Assembly: GCA_036874045.1 (NCBI GenBank)
Contig: CM072338.1
Coordinates: forward strand, 16,390,501 to 16,454,500
Reading direction: 5' to 3'
DNA from: Cymodocea nodosa
Lineage: Eukaryota; Streptophyta; Magnoliopsida; Alismatales; Cymodoceaceae
DNA length: 64,000 nt
Part shown: piece after piece, positions 20,984 through 35,200 of the stretch
Numbering within the stretch: the first letter of the stretch is position 1
Layout of the letters: every line of letters begins with the position of its first letter
The notes under the pieces: model-generated
What the model was told of the DNA's origin: nothing
Seen by the model: only the letters and a program-made list of their open reading frames with translations
The model's database searches: none
Position numbers and translations under genes: made by a program

Positions 20984-21170
20984 GAAGAGGGAATGACAGC
21001 ATCCTCCCCAAAGCAAAGAAAAGCAAAGCAGATCTTCCCTTTGAACCGGAAGCAGAGGGTGAGAAGGAAGAGGCGGAAGGGCGTCGAAGGATTGGGTGGG
21101 ATGGTTTACATGACCGAATCGTTCGAAACGGCGGTGTACGAAATTTTCTTGACTAATGGCAACGGGCAAT
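20984..21170 (-). other. Possible 5' UTR exon of the plastid-type gene
   Basis: A GC-richer block upstream on the - strand ends at a good donor (CTTCAG|GTTTTC, near 20984). A plausible acceptor (TGTGTAG) lies about 35 bp before the ATG at 20337. This would make a 5' leader with an intron of roughly 0.6 kb, a common plant arrangement. The frame 20903-21169 on the - strand has no recognisable motif and is not called as coding. Confidence 0.35.
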
Positions 21171-22171
21171 AGCTGAGGAGTCGTATAAATTTTTCGTACA
21201 CGTAAAAATTAAGCCATTTTTATTAGAAAATTTAATTTTTCCTTTTATTTGATAAGTCTACAAAAGAAATTCAGACTAACATAAAAAACAAAATTATAAT
21301 GTTAACGCTTTACCTTGACAATATTTTTAGAATTCACATTTTCTTCCCTTAAAATACAGTACAAGGCCAATTGCTTTGTCTTTTTTTCAATTAATACCGG
21401 CATCTACAGTCCCACATCCATTTCTTCTACCTGAAAGACAATTTTATCCTCTTTGAGACGAACGACATATCGTGCCTGTAACCTGTAAATCCAATAATCA
21501 ATTCGTGCGAGCAACAAATCCAGTTGACGTACAAAAATATTGTCGATCATCAAATGAAGTAGGTAAATGAATGATGATTCCATTTACAGCCTCATCATCA
21601 TGAATCTTTTTACAAGAGCATTACAGATTTTCTCGATCCACAATCAGATATGTCTTAACATAATTGGATGTTTGCTTTTGACATCTACATTTTGTCGGGG
21701 GATCAATTTCTAACATTAAATTCAACAACTAAACTAAAGGCGGTTCGGCTGATACAGAACTTAGAAATGGTACGTATTTCTTAGAATGGCAAAGTTCAAA
21801 CATGGAAAATACAACATCAGATGACCATGGACAAATACAAAACGAAAGACAATCAAGAAAAAAAACGTAAACATACTTCAGCGGCAACGCTTATAAGCAA
21901 AGATGCATGCACGAAAACATCATCCGCGTACCGTGGAGAAGAGGAAAACAATAAATACATGACAGACAATATGGAGCCACCATCAGTTCCAACTTAAAAT
22001 AATCGTACGAAAGAACATTTAATTCTAGAAGGCCGTTACGAGCAGGAAATAAGACTGAAGATAATCATCTCTACGTCAAAATGTCATTTTAGCCAAGTTC
22101 ACGATGGATATTTCTCGCCACAAAAGCGGAAAAACCAAACGCACAGAGAAAGAAAGAGCCTCCTACATTTA
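21171..22171. other. Intergenic DNA and 3' flank of CCCH copy A
   Basis: 21171-21580 is AT-rich without coding signal. From about 21580 the sequence is homologous to about 31725-32276 beside copy B (for example AATGGTACGTATTTCTTA at both), so it belongs to the duplicated segment and contains the copy A 3' UTR. Confidence 0.55.
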
Positions 22172-25100
22172 TCAAACACCAATCTTGCGCAATTCATTCG
22201 CACCATGGGCAAAATGGCAGCGTTCTCCGAAGGTGCACGATCCCTTCGTAAAGTTCTCGCACAACTTTGTCTTGTAGTTGTTATTCACGGCCGCTCCGGT
22301 AGCTACCGCCGCCGTTGGATTCTTGGCCGGAGGAGGAACCGACGCGCTAACATTCACAATGAGCTCGCGAACCATCGCACTGGCCTGTTTGATTTGATCG
22401 AAAGTTCCCTCCAGCTCGATGTTCCTCAAGTTGGCATCTGTTTCGTGGTCCCTGATCGAAAGCTTTGCACCAGTGATACGGCATATGTGCTTGGAGTTGA
22501 CACCGCCCTTCCCAATTATGGCACCCGAAAGAGAAGCATCGACGCTGATCTTTGCGGTTGCAGAGGCACCAAAGCTTGCCGCAGCTGCTGCGTGGCCGGT
22601 TGGAGCCACGGGCTCAACTCTTCCTCCTGCGAATCGACCACTACCCACTGCAGCTCCGAACGAACGAGGATCATCGTGTGCCGAGACAAGAGATCTACCG
22701 AGCTCCCTCTCACTGTGTGCAAAATGACATTTGTCCCCAAATTTGCAGCCTTCCGGAGTATTATATTTGTTGCACATTTTAGTCTTAACGGGAGCAGTCG
22801 ACCCATCTGCATGAGAATTGGCAATGGCATTTCTTGAAGCTTGAAGAGCAGGGTTGCCCAGATTGGTCATCTGTGCAACTGCATTGATACCACCAGGCAC
22901 ATAATGAAGGAAGTGGCAACCTTCTCCAAAAGGACAACCGGCCGTGCTGCCCAAAGTAAACCAGACATCCAATATCAGTCTAAGCAAATTCAAATATGTG
23001 GTCATGGTATAACCTATAAGAAAAACTGAATGAAAGTACAACCAACCATCAAAGACAATCAATCCCATTGGAGTCCAACCGAAATACCAAATGACCTCTT
23101 CTCTTTTATTATCTCCTAAATTTTTAGTTCAATTCCAATAGCATTTCAAATGAATTCATATCATCTTATCTTCAATCTCTTCTACCATTACCACTCATTC
23201 ATCTTAACATTCTGATTTAGTTTACACTAATTTTTGTTAATAACCCAACAATAATACCATTCAACATAACTGGGCAAACAGATGTCTTTTAAATTTTCCA
23301 TTCAACTTTTAAAAGTACCCTTAATTGTACATAATACATTTAATTCATTTCTCCACATCGTTCATCTACTTCTGTAAACAATATCATCTGTAAATCATTA
23401 CGTCATTAGCAAACATAACCTCAATATATTCAATTTTAAACCCATCCTTTAAATTATAAAGTTTCTTTATAATTCTAATTTAGAATTAATTACTACATGG
23501 CTTTCATCCAAAGACTGCCGTTAACAAATAACATACAACAAAGTGTATCGCCTCGAATTTCATTAATATTTCATCCACACTTGATATAACATGTAAAGAC
23601 TTAATACTGATCCTTGGTAGGATGTATGAACCTAGTTTTACTAAAAAAATCCTTTGATGCTCTTACACTTATAACACTAATCACTACTTTATCATATCTT
23701 TTACATAAATTTTTCTTGATGATATCGATATAGCCAATGGGAATTCTTTTTTCCCCCTAATACAAACCACAGTGGCTCTGTGGGGAACCCACTGTAAACT
23801 TTCTCTAGATCAATGGACACTATGAGGAGGTCCTTTCACTTAACTCTCAATTCTTCAATCAGTTACTTGAACATAACTTCCATTGTAAATCTACCTAACA
23901 TAAATCCAAATCCATTTTCAACCATGATGGTTATGTCTTAATCTTTTTACAATTTTATTCTTCTCTAAATTCACTGACTTTAACTTAATACTATGATTAT
24001 TGCAAATTCAAATCACAATTCTTTACAAACTACAAAGCACCCAATCTAAAAACAAAAAGTTAAAAGGCTCCAAAAATGTCAGCCCTGGAACGCCCCACAA
24101 GAAGATTAGAATTTTTAGCTGACACTAATTAACCTTTAACCAAATGAAATGAACCAAACAAAATCAGGAAAATCCTTTTTACAATAAGAATTTTCATGTG
24201 CTGGATACTTAAATAAAAGCCCAGATGCCAATAAATCAAGGCAAACCATTTTTAACCAATTTAATCCTTGTAAAGGCCAAAAGTTCATCTATATTCTCCA
24301 AATATTCATGCATATTAATATATCCCTTCGAAAATTTAAAAAACCAGTGTTATATTTTTCCGTATTTGCATTTCTAACATTTCATTTAATTTCAGTAACA
24401 TTTTCTGTTGTTTCTCATTTGGTCTTAGTTATTAAAACTGTTATTAAGGCACCAAGACTCAGCTTCAATGCCACTTAAACCAATCAAAAACATTAAATAA
24501 TATTTTAAAACTTCATCTTAAAAATTTTTGCAGTACAACTAATGCTGATCAAAAAAATTATTGTAGTATAACTAATAAATTAACATCAAAATAGATACTA
24601 TATACACAACACTTTACCAGACTAAAGGCATTATGCTTGAACTTTCAATATTTTAACACTTAAAAATCCTTGCCAGAAAGACAGGTAAACACCCAAGCAT
24701 GATTTTCAACAGACCTCTCTACAAAATCACGATGACATGTGTTGCCGATACAAGTTTCAAAGTCTCAATTTTCATATTGGTCAATACATCTTTTGGAGTG
24801 CTGACACCATGTCAATGTCAGCATGCTGTGTCAACTAACACCAACAAAACTTTAGCCAGACTATGGCCATGACAATCAACATTTTTGAATGACGATTCCA
24901 TATATGTTGACATGGGGTTATTTTTAAAAAACTCATAATTTAATAATCCAACATAAAATTTGTAGAACAAAGTGTTGCCTTCCACATTTTAAATAACCTT
25001 ATATTACATGGAACCAAGATAAAATCTGTAGATGCAAGAATATATTTAATTATTTACTGCATTTCAAAGCATTCTCAGAAACTTAATTTAGACAGAAATG

Positions 25101-28100
25101 TAAGGCTGACTCCACATTTTTCATAATGATTGGAACATTATTACTATTGTTTAAACAATTTCTCATACTCTAATTAACAACTATTAACCTATCATTTTCT
25201 TTTAATGGCATAAATGTTCACAATTGAAATAAATTATTTATAGATGTGTATTATTGATTATCTTGTCCTAAATTTTCAGGCAAAATCTAGTCTTGAACAT
25301 TTTTTGTAAACTTGGGCGTCCTACACAAGCTTCCACTAACATTTTCATCAAGGTTTGATGCAAATCAATTTTTCAAAGGACGAAAGTCCAGCACAGCAAC
25401 AATGTTGAATAACTTGCACCCAAGCACTTATCATGCCTTCTCAACAAGGCAATACCAAGTCATCCATGACATTAATTACTCTGAGTGTAACAACGACTAA
25501 AACCTATAATGACGACATGGACCATTCATTTAAACAAATTACACCTCTTGCTTCTAGAAAATAAATCAGTAAAACTAAATTTATAGCTTGCAAGTTCCTA
25601 TGAAACAAACAAAGAACTCAAAATGCAAACTTGAAATTGTGCTGAAAAAGATATCAATAAAAGCAAGCAATTCAAGAAAGATTCTTTGTACAGAAAGTAT
25701 TATCATGTGTAGGAGAATTCTTTATAGAAAAAAATCAAGTTGGAAGGACTGGTGTCTCCATCAGCAAGTAATCAGGAGACAATAATCTCCAACCTATATT
25801 ACACTTTCATATATAATGAAGTAATTAATCATCTTAAGGACTTCCACAGAAAAAAGGAATGCTAAATAATGATACCCAAAAAAATATAGACCTTTAGCAT
25901 TTAAGACCATCTTCCAACAACTACTATTCATTCAGACAAAAACAGCAGCAACTTCAACTTTCTTTGCTGAGTGAGACTCGAGATCTAAATCAAGCCGCCC
26001 TGCTATAATAATTCCAGCCTTCTTTGGAATGGGAGAGCCCCCTCACCCTCTTAGGTGGAGCAATCCGAACTCTCTTAAGAATAGAAAAGAGGACCATGGG
26101 CCTGTGTCTGTGTAGACACCTCAACAAACTCATGTGGACACTCCTCAGCCCAAGGACAATCTCTCAAATACACGGGGATACTCAAGAAAATCAAATATTT
26201 CAGTTCAGTACGAGACATTCACTCTTGCTTAACAAGGCATTATTCAAACACCATTTGTCCCAAAATCAGTAAAAAAATGTTTTAACACCTCAAACAAAAA
26301 GAAAATCATCAAAAAATATAAGGTGAATATTCTCATAAAGAGTTAAAATAAGCTGATTTTAGCAAAACAATAGGCAGTTAATCTTATACCCATAAAAATA
26401 AGTAGATGAATGCCAATTTTGACTAACAGAAAACAAGACTACTATTAAGTAAATCTAATGTCAAGCATGTAAAAATTTATCAAAAATCTAAAAAAAGATC
26501 CAGACAACTAGTAGCAATTGATATTGAATGATAGATATAAAGTTGCATAGAAGATCAAATGAACTAGTGGCGATTGTACTGGTAAGTAGATGTAGTCCTT
26601 TTGGCTCAGACATTCCTGGGATTAGTGGCATTTTGAATTGCATATCATTGAAAGTATTATCTTCGATAGATGCTTCCACAATTCCAATGTACAGTTAACA
26701 ACGAAGTGATGCATTCATAATTCGCCAATTTACCCTTTAGATGATAATCTTGTTTACTTTGTTATTTCACATGTACCTGTACCAAAACTTGGATGTCTAT
26801 TGCATTAGATCTCAAATATAACATTAATTAAGAAAATATTCTCAATAAAAGCTTAAATTTTGTAATAAATACTAGGCAAAGAACCACATTGAATTTATTT
26901 ATCTTAGATGAGTTAAGATTTGAACCTGAAAAACTTGGTGCATGGCTTCGATTTGCTTCCTATACCAGATTGAAATGACTCCGATTCTGTTTCATAACAT
27001 TAATTTCGTTTTCTCAGTTAAAATTTCAGTAATTTATTAATCTTCACATTTCAAGATCATCAAAACAGTTTCGTTACTATCTTTTATGCTATAGAAAAGT
27101 TCCAAAACAAAAAATTCACTAAATTCTTTTAATAGTGCTTGGCCCATGAAATCATCTTGGGATACAAGCGAACTGTAGTGGTACCACGATACCATGATGT
27201 GTGTGGAATGTGAACAAAATAGGAAACAAGTTGTGAAATGACAAGGAGAGTATGAAATGACATGATAAAAACCACAAAATGCACAAAGATCATTGTAGAG
27301 CAAGAACTATAAGTGAAACAAATATAACATCAATTTATGAGCGGTGACAAAATGTATGCATCTATACCATAGAATGCAAGTATCATTCAAAAATTGGAAG
27401 CTTGTATATAATCTCATACCGTGATAAATAGTACATTAGCCATACCTTTTAAAGATGTGTGACTAGGCACCAAGGTGTGAATTGGTCACCCTTGATAGCA
27501 TATCTTGCCTTTTAAAGGTTTTAGATGTTTTCCCTTGCAAAAAATTTCAATATAGATTTTTTGGTAGAGTACTACTAATATATACAAATTTATTAAAATA
27601 AATTATAAACTTTAATGAAATATACATATTAGCATTATCACACCTCATATTTCAATGTTATCTTAGGCTTTTAATTATGTAATTGAACGTTATACAGGAA
27701 ATGATACAGATAAAACTATATATATACTGAAATTAAAAAAAGAAAAAGAAATTCAAAGTGCATTGGAGCACAAGGATTGCCTAAGCAGCCAAGGCACTTT
27801 GGCTTACCGCCTAGGCATGTTAGCACCTCAAAAAGTATGGCTTTTTAGCAAATAGTTTATTGTAGCACATAATTACAGCATGTTTCATTGAAACATTGAC
27901 TCGGATGGCATAGGAAATCGGATACTGCCAGTTGATGTGAAAAACAATAAGGTCATATTGAAAAAGATATTGGTACTACCAGGAGACGGTTACTGAAAAA
28001 GTAAACTATCTTGGACAATACAATATAAATGTACATGAATTATTATGTCCAAAAGGAACAAAGGAAAACACTGACTATTATGTCCCTTAAAACGAACCTA

Positions 28101-29205
28101 TAAAGCACCATGGTGTTCGAGGCACATGGGTGCCAATTTAAAAAATTAAATGCTATATATTTTCAGTATTATTACACCTTATTAAAAAAATATTAAATGC
28201 AATTATGCCTTTATATAATCATTCTTAAAAAAACTACCATATAACATTGAAATATACACTGAAATAACGTACTAGGATCAAAATAAGCACATAGCAACCT
28301 AATATCAATCCACTGTTATATGATATAATGATATTATAGTACGTAATAGGTTTAAATATAAGCTTAAACTTTAAGGAACACAGCGAATGAAAACAAAATA
28401 CAAGAAAAACGTCACTAACTAAATTTTAAATATTAAAAATAAAATAAATGAAGAAATTAAACTAATCTACATAAAAAGAAAACAAAAACCAGTCTACAAA
28501 AACAAAGTAAAAAATTTTAAATTTGAAATACGAAATTTGATTTATAATCAGGAATTATTCAACAACATATAAAACAGTAAAAAATACTATAGAACAAAAA
28601 AAAACAGTTTTGAATTCTACAGATGTTCCATTTAATGAAGCAAAGAGTTGTGTGAAAATTTAAGAAACTTAGGCAACTACGCAATGTTCTCTCTTTTTAT
28701 TCTAGCTCCTTGAGACACGAAAAATTTTAATTCAGGAAAATTAAAGACAGCAACTAAAAGAATGTAATTCATTTGTGAGGCGCTTTTCAACGAACAATAC
28801 GTTAAGGACTACGTCCCCAGAAGCTTTTACGCCATACACATATCGAGTATGTGAATGGAAGAGAACAATGAAATAATACAACGGAAATCCTCTTTGAAAC
28901 ATGTCACCGACCAAATTACCCTTCACCGTCGAGAGAATCTACCCCCACTTGCATCCCTAACCACCACCTTCTGTGTAACACATTACCAAAATAAAGAAAC
29001 CCTAGAGACCAATTCCTGATACCCAGAAGGAAAATCAAGATCGGCCAAGAAATCGGACTCAACAAGCACCAAAACCAACGGACGTACAAAGAAAACAGAA
29101 CGAAAAGGCCTTACCTTTGGTCCGCTTCATCCCATGGGCACTACCACCACCGTTACTTGTAGCGTCAGGCCTCCCCCTCTTGCGCGCTGCTAAAAGCGAC
29201 TCCAT
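22172..29205 (-). CDS. CCCH zinc-finger and KH domain RNA-binding protein, copy A
   Basis: Three exons on the - strand: 29115-29205 (ATG at 29205), 26926-26986 and 22172-22946, encoding 308 aa. Splice phases fit (AAAG|GTAAGG to AACAG|AA; TTCAG|GTTCAA to GGGCAG|C), and the second junction falls within the first zinc finger. Domains: CCCH finger 1 (C46, C55, C61, H65; CX8CX5CX3H), finger 2 (C109, C118, C124, H128), a KH domain at about 175-245 with the GKGG loop (AIIGKGGVNSK), and finger 3 (C280, C288, C294, H298; CX7CX5CX3H). The N-terminus carries a basic RKRGR patch, probably nuclear. This architecture is that of the plant CCCH-KH proteins related to Arabidopsis C3H14/C3H52-type factors, which bind mRNA. 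It is intact, with a near-identical paralogue 10 kb to the right. Confidence 0.93.
22947..26925 (-). other. Intron 2 of CCCH copy A (3979 bp)
   Basis: GT-AG intron. The 3' part (22947 to about 23500) and the 5' part (about 26480-26925) align with intron 2 of copy B. The middle, about 23750-26480, has no counterpart there. It includes an RTE LINE remnant. Short open frames at 25312-25785 and 26024-26272 have no motif and are not genes. Confidence 0.8.
23340..23990 (-). mobile_element. RTE LINE remnant in intron 2 of copy A
   Basis: The reverse complement near 23790-23830 reads HSVHIDLEKVYSG, a decayed form of the RTE block FIDLEKAYDRVP. Near 23395-23430 it reads VMFANDVMI, a decayed (F/Y)ADD catalytic box. 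Same family as 9230-10150. A related stretch lies in intron 2 of copy B (33400-33800), so part of it predates the duplication. Confidence 0.65.
26987..29114 (-). other. Intron 1 of CCCH copy A (2128 bp)
   Basis: GT-AG intron, AT-rich, homologous in patches to intron 1 of copy B. It contains repeated text of the type GCACCAAGGTG / GCCTAGGCA near 27460, 27770 and 28110. No coding signal. Confidence 0.75.
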
Positions 29206-29375
29206 GAGTGCGATTCACTCACACGCGGTACGAGCGACAAAAGAGGCGAAGATTCGGAGCTTGGAAAGAAAATGACAGGAGCAAGGGCGGCGAGTGGAGA
29301 TGGAAGGGTAAAACCCTAACAGGGTTTGGTCAGAATCGAGGAGGCGCTCGCGGAACCACGACGCGGGGGTGGTAG

Positions 29376-29384
29376 TAGTTATAG
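29376..29384 (-). promoter_or_regulatory. TATA-like box of CCCH copy A
   Basis: The - strand reads CTATAACTA about 170 bp upstream of the ATG, at the same place as a better TATA box (CTATAAATA) in copy B. One substitution weakens the match to consensus. Confidence 0.5.
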
Positions 29385-29440
29385 CCCGACATGCGGACTC
29401 CAAGGGCTCGGATCAAATCTCGTTTAGGAAGGGGGCTGGC

Positions 29441-31724
29441 GTCCGCTCCAGCGAGATCACGTGATGTGCTCGTGAGCATAACGAGAACAATAATTAATGC
29501 CTGGAGTATTGAACATTTTTTAAGCCATTTGCCTTGATTTTGACGTCCTGTATGTTCTACTTTTAGTTAAAATTATTCTAGTCATATAGTTTAAACAAAT
29601 AATTCTCTAATCCTGGAAAAGAATTTTTTACTATTTTTAAAATATTTATACCTTAAATAAGTTTTTATTATTTTTTGTATTTTTTTTTCAATATATAAGA
29701 ATTTTTTTTCATTTTTAACTTAAAAATAAATGAAAATAAAAAAAATATATAAATTATCACAAAATATATTAACAACATATAATTTTAATATAAAAATTAT
29801 TTATCTTTAATGGATGAAATTTGATATTACGAGAGATACATAAAATAATAAAAATATGTAAAATATATTTATGTTATAATAATTATCATAAATAACTTTA
29901 TCTTATATTATCTATAATAAATTTTATTATTTTTTATCTTACAGATAAATACAAAAAATATTTAATTTATTAAATTTAATATTTTTATTTTATAAATAAA
30001 TATATATTTTTTATTCTATACATAAATACACGTATCTCAAATTTTATCATTTTTTATTTTATATACAAATACTTTGATTTTCTATTAACTTTCTGATATT
30101 TTTTATTTTTTATTTTTTCATAATTTTTTGTAATATCTTATTATTTTCTTTTTACCATTTTTTTAATACATGAGCACCTCCTAAAGTTATTAGCTGAAAT
30201 GGTCGTCATCATTCACCTTACTTTCCACCTAGCAAGTAAATTTTTTTCATCCTTCTTTTACGACAAATTTCATGTAATAATAATAATAATAAAACGTAGA
30301 AAATAAAAAAAAATTAAGAAAATGACATTATTGTTTTTATTTAGATTGTGCATCTTCGACAAATTCATTGTCAACTCCAATTGCAAAATTTTGTCTAAAA
30401 AGAAGTCAAATGTAAAATATGATAGAATATTCTCCTCAATTTCGTTGAGAATAATTTCATTTCTATTTATCTAAACTAACCCGGAAGAAGACAATTAAAA
30501 AGGAAAACCAAATAGCTTTACAAGGAAAAAATTTAATTTTACAGAAGGAGAAAAATGTGGCGTATATCAAGTCTATTTTTTAAGAGAAAAAAAAAAAACA
30601 ACAACTTTTAATTAGGACTGAACAGTTGTTTATTATCTTCTATTTTAAAGTAGTCTGTCTGTCTTTCAGATTTTGATTCTTAATCTTCTGCATTTCTTAT
30701 TCGGATATTCATGTTTTGTTTCTTGATCATCTATATTTTGTCTTTACGGTTGTTTACATCTTGTGTCATCGCTATCTTCTTTATTTACTTTCATGAGTTG
30801 TTCTGCTGTATGCCCCCACCTTCTCTTGTAATTAACGAGACATGTAATCATTGTAGTAATATTGATTATTGTTCTAACAAATAGAGATCTATTATCGTGT
30901 GTTCTTCTATGTAGTGCCACCACAGCTCGTTTTTGTTAATACTTTATTCAAGATCTATTTGATGATATGTCTAGTTGTTAACTTCCATCTAGTTTGGTAT
31001 TTTAGTATCAAAATTATTATGACAATGTTGTTGAGGTTCGGTGATGTTAACTATGGAGGTACTTATTCTCATTTAGATGCACATCTTAAATGACTTGCCT
31101 CAATCATGTAGATCATTCACTTCCTCCATGTGAACTAGGGGAGTCCTTATCACAATTTTAGTTGAAGTGATTGCAACGTAAGATTAAGTTTAACCTTCTA
31201 GATTATGACCTATAATATGGTGTCCACGTAGATATGACTTGTAACCTCAGTGGATCATGCATGGATTAATATGAATCCCACTTCAAACTGGGCCGAAACT
31301 TGGTTGTGACCTCATCCATTGTAGTTGTTAACGTTTATTCAAAATTAAAGTTGAACTACTTGTGACCTTGGTGAACAATGCTCATGATCTAGGATGTGTT
31401 TAGTTGAAACTTTGCTCATTAATTTTCGATTAAAATTTGATTCAACTTTGTTAGCTTACTAGATTTCCGGCAAAATTTATATTTATAATTTCACTTCCAA
31501 ACTAATTATTTTGTCCGTAAAATTTTAAATATTTTTACCTTTATACTTTTTAATATAAAATAAAACATTTCCAAAATTTTGATATCTTGATTTAAATATT
31601 CAAATTAAGTATTTTAGTAATTCAGATTTGCTTAATTTAGATATTATTGAAATTTCGATAAAGCCATCACACATAAATTCAAATATTAAATGAATCGCAA
31701 TGATCCATCCAATTTCAATCCTAT
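29441..31724. other. AT-rich DNA between the duplicated units
   Basis: Extremely AT-rich at 29560-30350. No coding exon, transposase or reverse transcriptase signature was recognised. The open stretch 30899-31093 carries no motif. Confidence 0.5.
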
Positions 31725-32276
31725 CCATTTTCAGCCTCATCAGCGAAAATCTTTTTATAAGAGAGAGATTTTCTCTTTCCACAGTCAAATATCTCCAACC
31801 CATACCATTAGAAAACATGAGAGGAGTTTTACTTTTGACATCTACCTGATTTCAGAAATGGTACGTATTTCTAAGAATGGCAAAGTTCAAACATGGACAA
31901 TACAACATCAGATGGTCATGGACAAATACGAAACCGAAGACATCAAAGTAAAAATGCAAACATACTTCAGCGCCAACGTTAACAGACAAAGATGCATGCA
32001 CGCAAACAACATCCGCGTACCGTGGAGAAGAGGAAAATAATACATATATGACAGACAAAAGGGAGGCATCAGTTCCAACTTAAAATAATCATAGGAAAGG
32101 ACGTTTAATCCTAGAAGGCCATTAAAAGCAGGAAATACGACTGAAGCTAATCATCTCTAGGTCAAAATGTCACTTTACCCAAGTCCAGGATGGATATTAC
32201 TCGCCTCAAAAACAGAGCCACCTCAGAAGAGAAGTGGAAAAACCGAACGCACAGAGAAGAGAGCCTCCTACGTTTA

Positions 32277-35200
32277 TCAAACACCAATCTTGCGCAATTC
32301 ATTCGCACCATGGGCAAAATGGCAGCGTTCTCCGAAGGTGCACGATCCTTTCGTAAAGTTCTCGCACAGCTTTGTCTTGTAGTTGTTATTCATGGACGCT
32401 CCGGAAGCCACCGCTGCCGTTGCATTCTTGGCCGGAGGAGGAACCGACGCGCTAACATTCACAATTAGCTCGCGAACCATCGCACTGGCCTGTTTGATTT
32501 GATCGAAAGTTCCCTCCAGCTCGATGTTCCTCAAGTTGGTATCTGCTTCGTGGTCCCTGATCGAAAGCTTTGCACCAGTGATACGGCATATGTGCTTGGA
32601 GTTGACACCGCCCTTCCCAATTATGGCACCCGAAAGAGAAGCATCGACGCTGATCTTTGCGGTTGCAGAGGCACCAAAGCTTGCCGCAGCTGCTGCGTGG
32701 CCGGTTGGAGCCACGGGCTCAACTCTTCCTCCTGCGAATCGACCACTACCCACTGCAGCTCCGAACGAACGAGGATCATCGTGCGCCGAGACAAGAGATC
32801 TACCGAGCTCCCTCTCACTGTGTGCAAAATGACATTTGTCCCCAAATTTGCAGCCTTCCGGAGTATTATATTTGTTGCACATTTTAGTCTTAACGGGAGG
32901 AGCCGACCCATCTGCATGAGAATTGGCAATGGCATTCCTTGAAGCTTGAAGAGCAGGGTTGCCCAGATTAGTCATCTGTGCAACTGCATTGATACCACCA
33001 GGCACATAATGAAGGAAATGGCAACCTTCTCCGAAAGGACATCCGGCCGTGCTGCCCAAGAGTAAACCAGACATCCAATATCAGTCTAAGCAAATTCAAA
33101 TATGTGGTCATGGTATAACCTATAAGAAAAACTGAATGAAATTACAACCAAGCACCAAGGACAATCAATCCCCACTGGAGTCAGCCAAAATACCAAATGA
33201 CCTCTTTTCTTTTATTTTCTCCTAAATTTGTTAGTTCACAAATCCAATACCATTTCAAATGAATTTATATCATCTTATCTTCAATCTCTTCTACTATTAC
33301 CACTCATTCATCTTAACATTCTGATTTAGTTTACACTAGTTTTTGTTAATAACCCAATAATAATACCATTCAACATAGCTGGGTAAACTGATGCCTTCTA
33401 AATTTTCCATTCAATTTGTAAGATTACTCAAATACACTTAATTCATTTCACCACTTTGTTCATTCTACTTTAAGTTTCTAAACAATATTCTGTGATTTAT
33501 TCATTGTTATGTATCATGGACCCTAAATATTTAAAATACTTGCCTCTAAGATCCTTGGGACCATTGAGTCCTATATTACCATCATTGTTACTATTATTAC
33601 CAAACTTAAACTTACAATATTCAAACTTATTACTACATAACCCAAATTTAAATTCTAAGATATACCCATAATTCTAATCTAGAATTCATTCCTATCTTAC
33701 TTTGATCACCTATGACTAATGTTATTAACAAATTAACATACATCAAGGTATCTCTTGAATTTCTTTAACAACTTATCTATACTTGATACAAAAATGTAAA
33801 AACCTACTTCTCCTCAGCAAAATAACTATTAAGTACATTTAATGAGAAATATGTAGATATTTAACAAGACACCAAAGTAAGCTCCAGCAAACCAGTCGAA
33901 ATTGGTATTGGATGCTAGATATAATGTTGCAAATAAGCTCCAACAAACTAGTTGCCATTGTACTGGATGGTAGATACAATCCTTTTGGCACAGAGATTCC
34001 CAGTATTAGCAATTTCATGAGTTTCATATCATTGATTTGATAGTGTTATCAATAAATAAATCCACAATACCATTGTACAATTAACATTAATTGATGCACT
34101 CCAATCGCCAATTTACCCTTTAGATGATAGATGATAAACTTGTTTACTTTGTTATTTCACATGTACCTGTATCAAAACTTGGATGTCTGTTGCATTAGAT
34201 CTGAAAATATAAATTAATTCAAAACACAAAGATTCTCACTTAAAACTTAGAAGTTGTAATAATTGCATGACATTTAATGTTGCAAAAGCTCCAATGAACT
34301 AGTGGCAGTTGTACTGGAAGATAGACATAGTCCTTTTGGCTCAGAGATTGCTGGTATTAGCAGTTTCTTGAGTTGCATATCATTGAATTGAAAGTGTTAT
34401 CAATAGGTGCTTCCACAATTCCATTGTACAGTTAACATCAAGAGATGCACTTGATTCGCCAATTTTCCCTTAAGATGATAATCGTGTTAACATTGTTATT
34501 TCACATGTACCTGTACCAAAACTTGGATGTCTGTTGCATTAGATCTGACAATATAATATTAATTCAAAACACAAAAAGATTCTCACTTAAAAGTTAGAAG
34601 TTGTAATAATTGCATGACATAAAGTCACATTAAATTTATTTATCTTAGATGAGTTAAGGTTTGAACCTGAAAAACTTGGTGCATGGCTTCGATTTGCTTC
34701 CTATACCAGATTGAAATGACTCCGATTCTGTTACATAACATTAATTTCGTTTTCTCAGTTAAAATTTCAGTAATTTATTAATCCTAACATTTCAAGATCA
34801 TCAAAACAGTTGCCTTACTATCTTGTATGCCAAAGAAAAGTTTCAAAACTAAAAAATTTAATAAATTCCTCTGACATGGTACTTGGCCAACGGAAATCAT
34901 CTTGAGATTTAAGGGAACTGGAGAGGTATCATGATACCATGATGCATGTGGAATGTGATTCAAATATGAAACAACTTATTATAAAATTACAACTAAAATG
35001 AAATGAAAAGGTAAAGATCAACTATACCTGAAAAATCATTACAGGGAAACGACAATAAGTGAAACAAATACAACATTAATTACGTGCTGTAACAAAATGC
35101 ATATATATATATATATATATATCCACAATGAAAAACGTAGATATCATTCCAAAATTGGAAATTTCTTTATGATCCCAATTACCTTCGCAATTAATGTATT

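Larger units (their letters stand above)
21580..29440. repeat. Segmental duplication, unit A
   Basis: Collinear with 31725-36790: 3' flank, three exons, both introns and the promoter of the CCCH-KH gene. Unit A is longer mainly because intron 2 holds about 2.4 kb more sequence. Edges are estimated from where similarity fades. Confidence 0.85.

Noticed and set aside
22205-22837. 210-codon open frame on the + strand over CCCH copy A exon 3, with a similar one in copy B
   Set aside because: Antisense shadow of a GC-rich coding exon; no motif of its own, and it disappears outside the exon.
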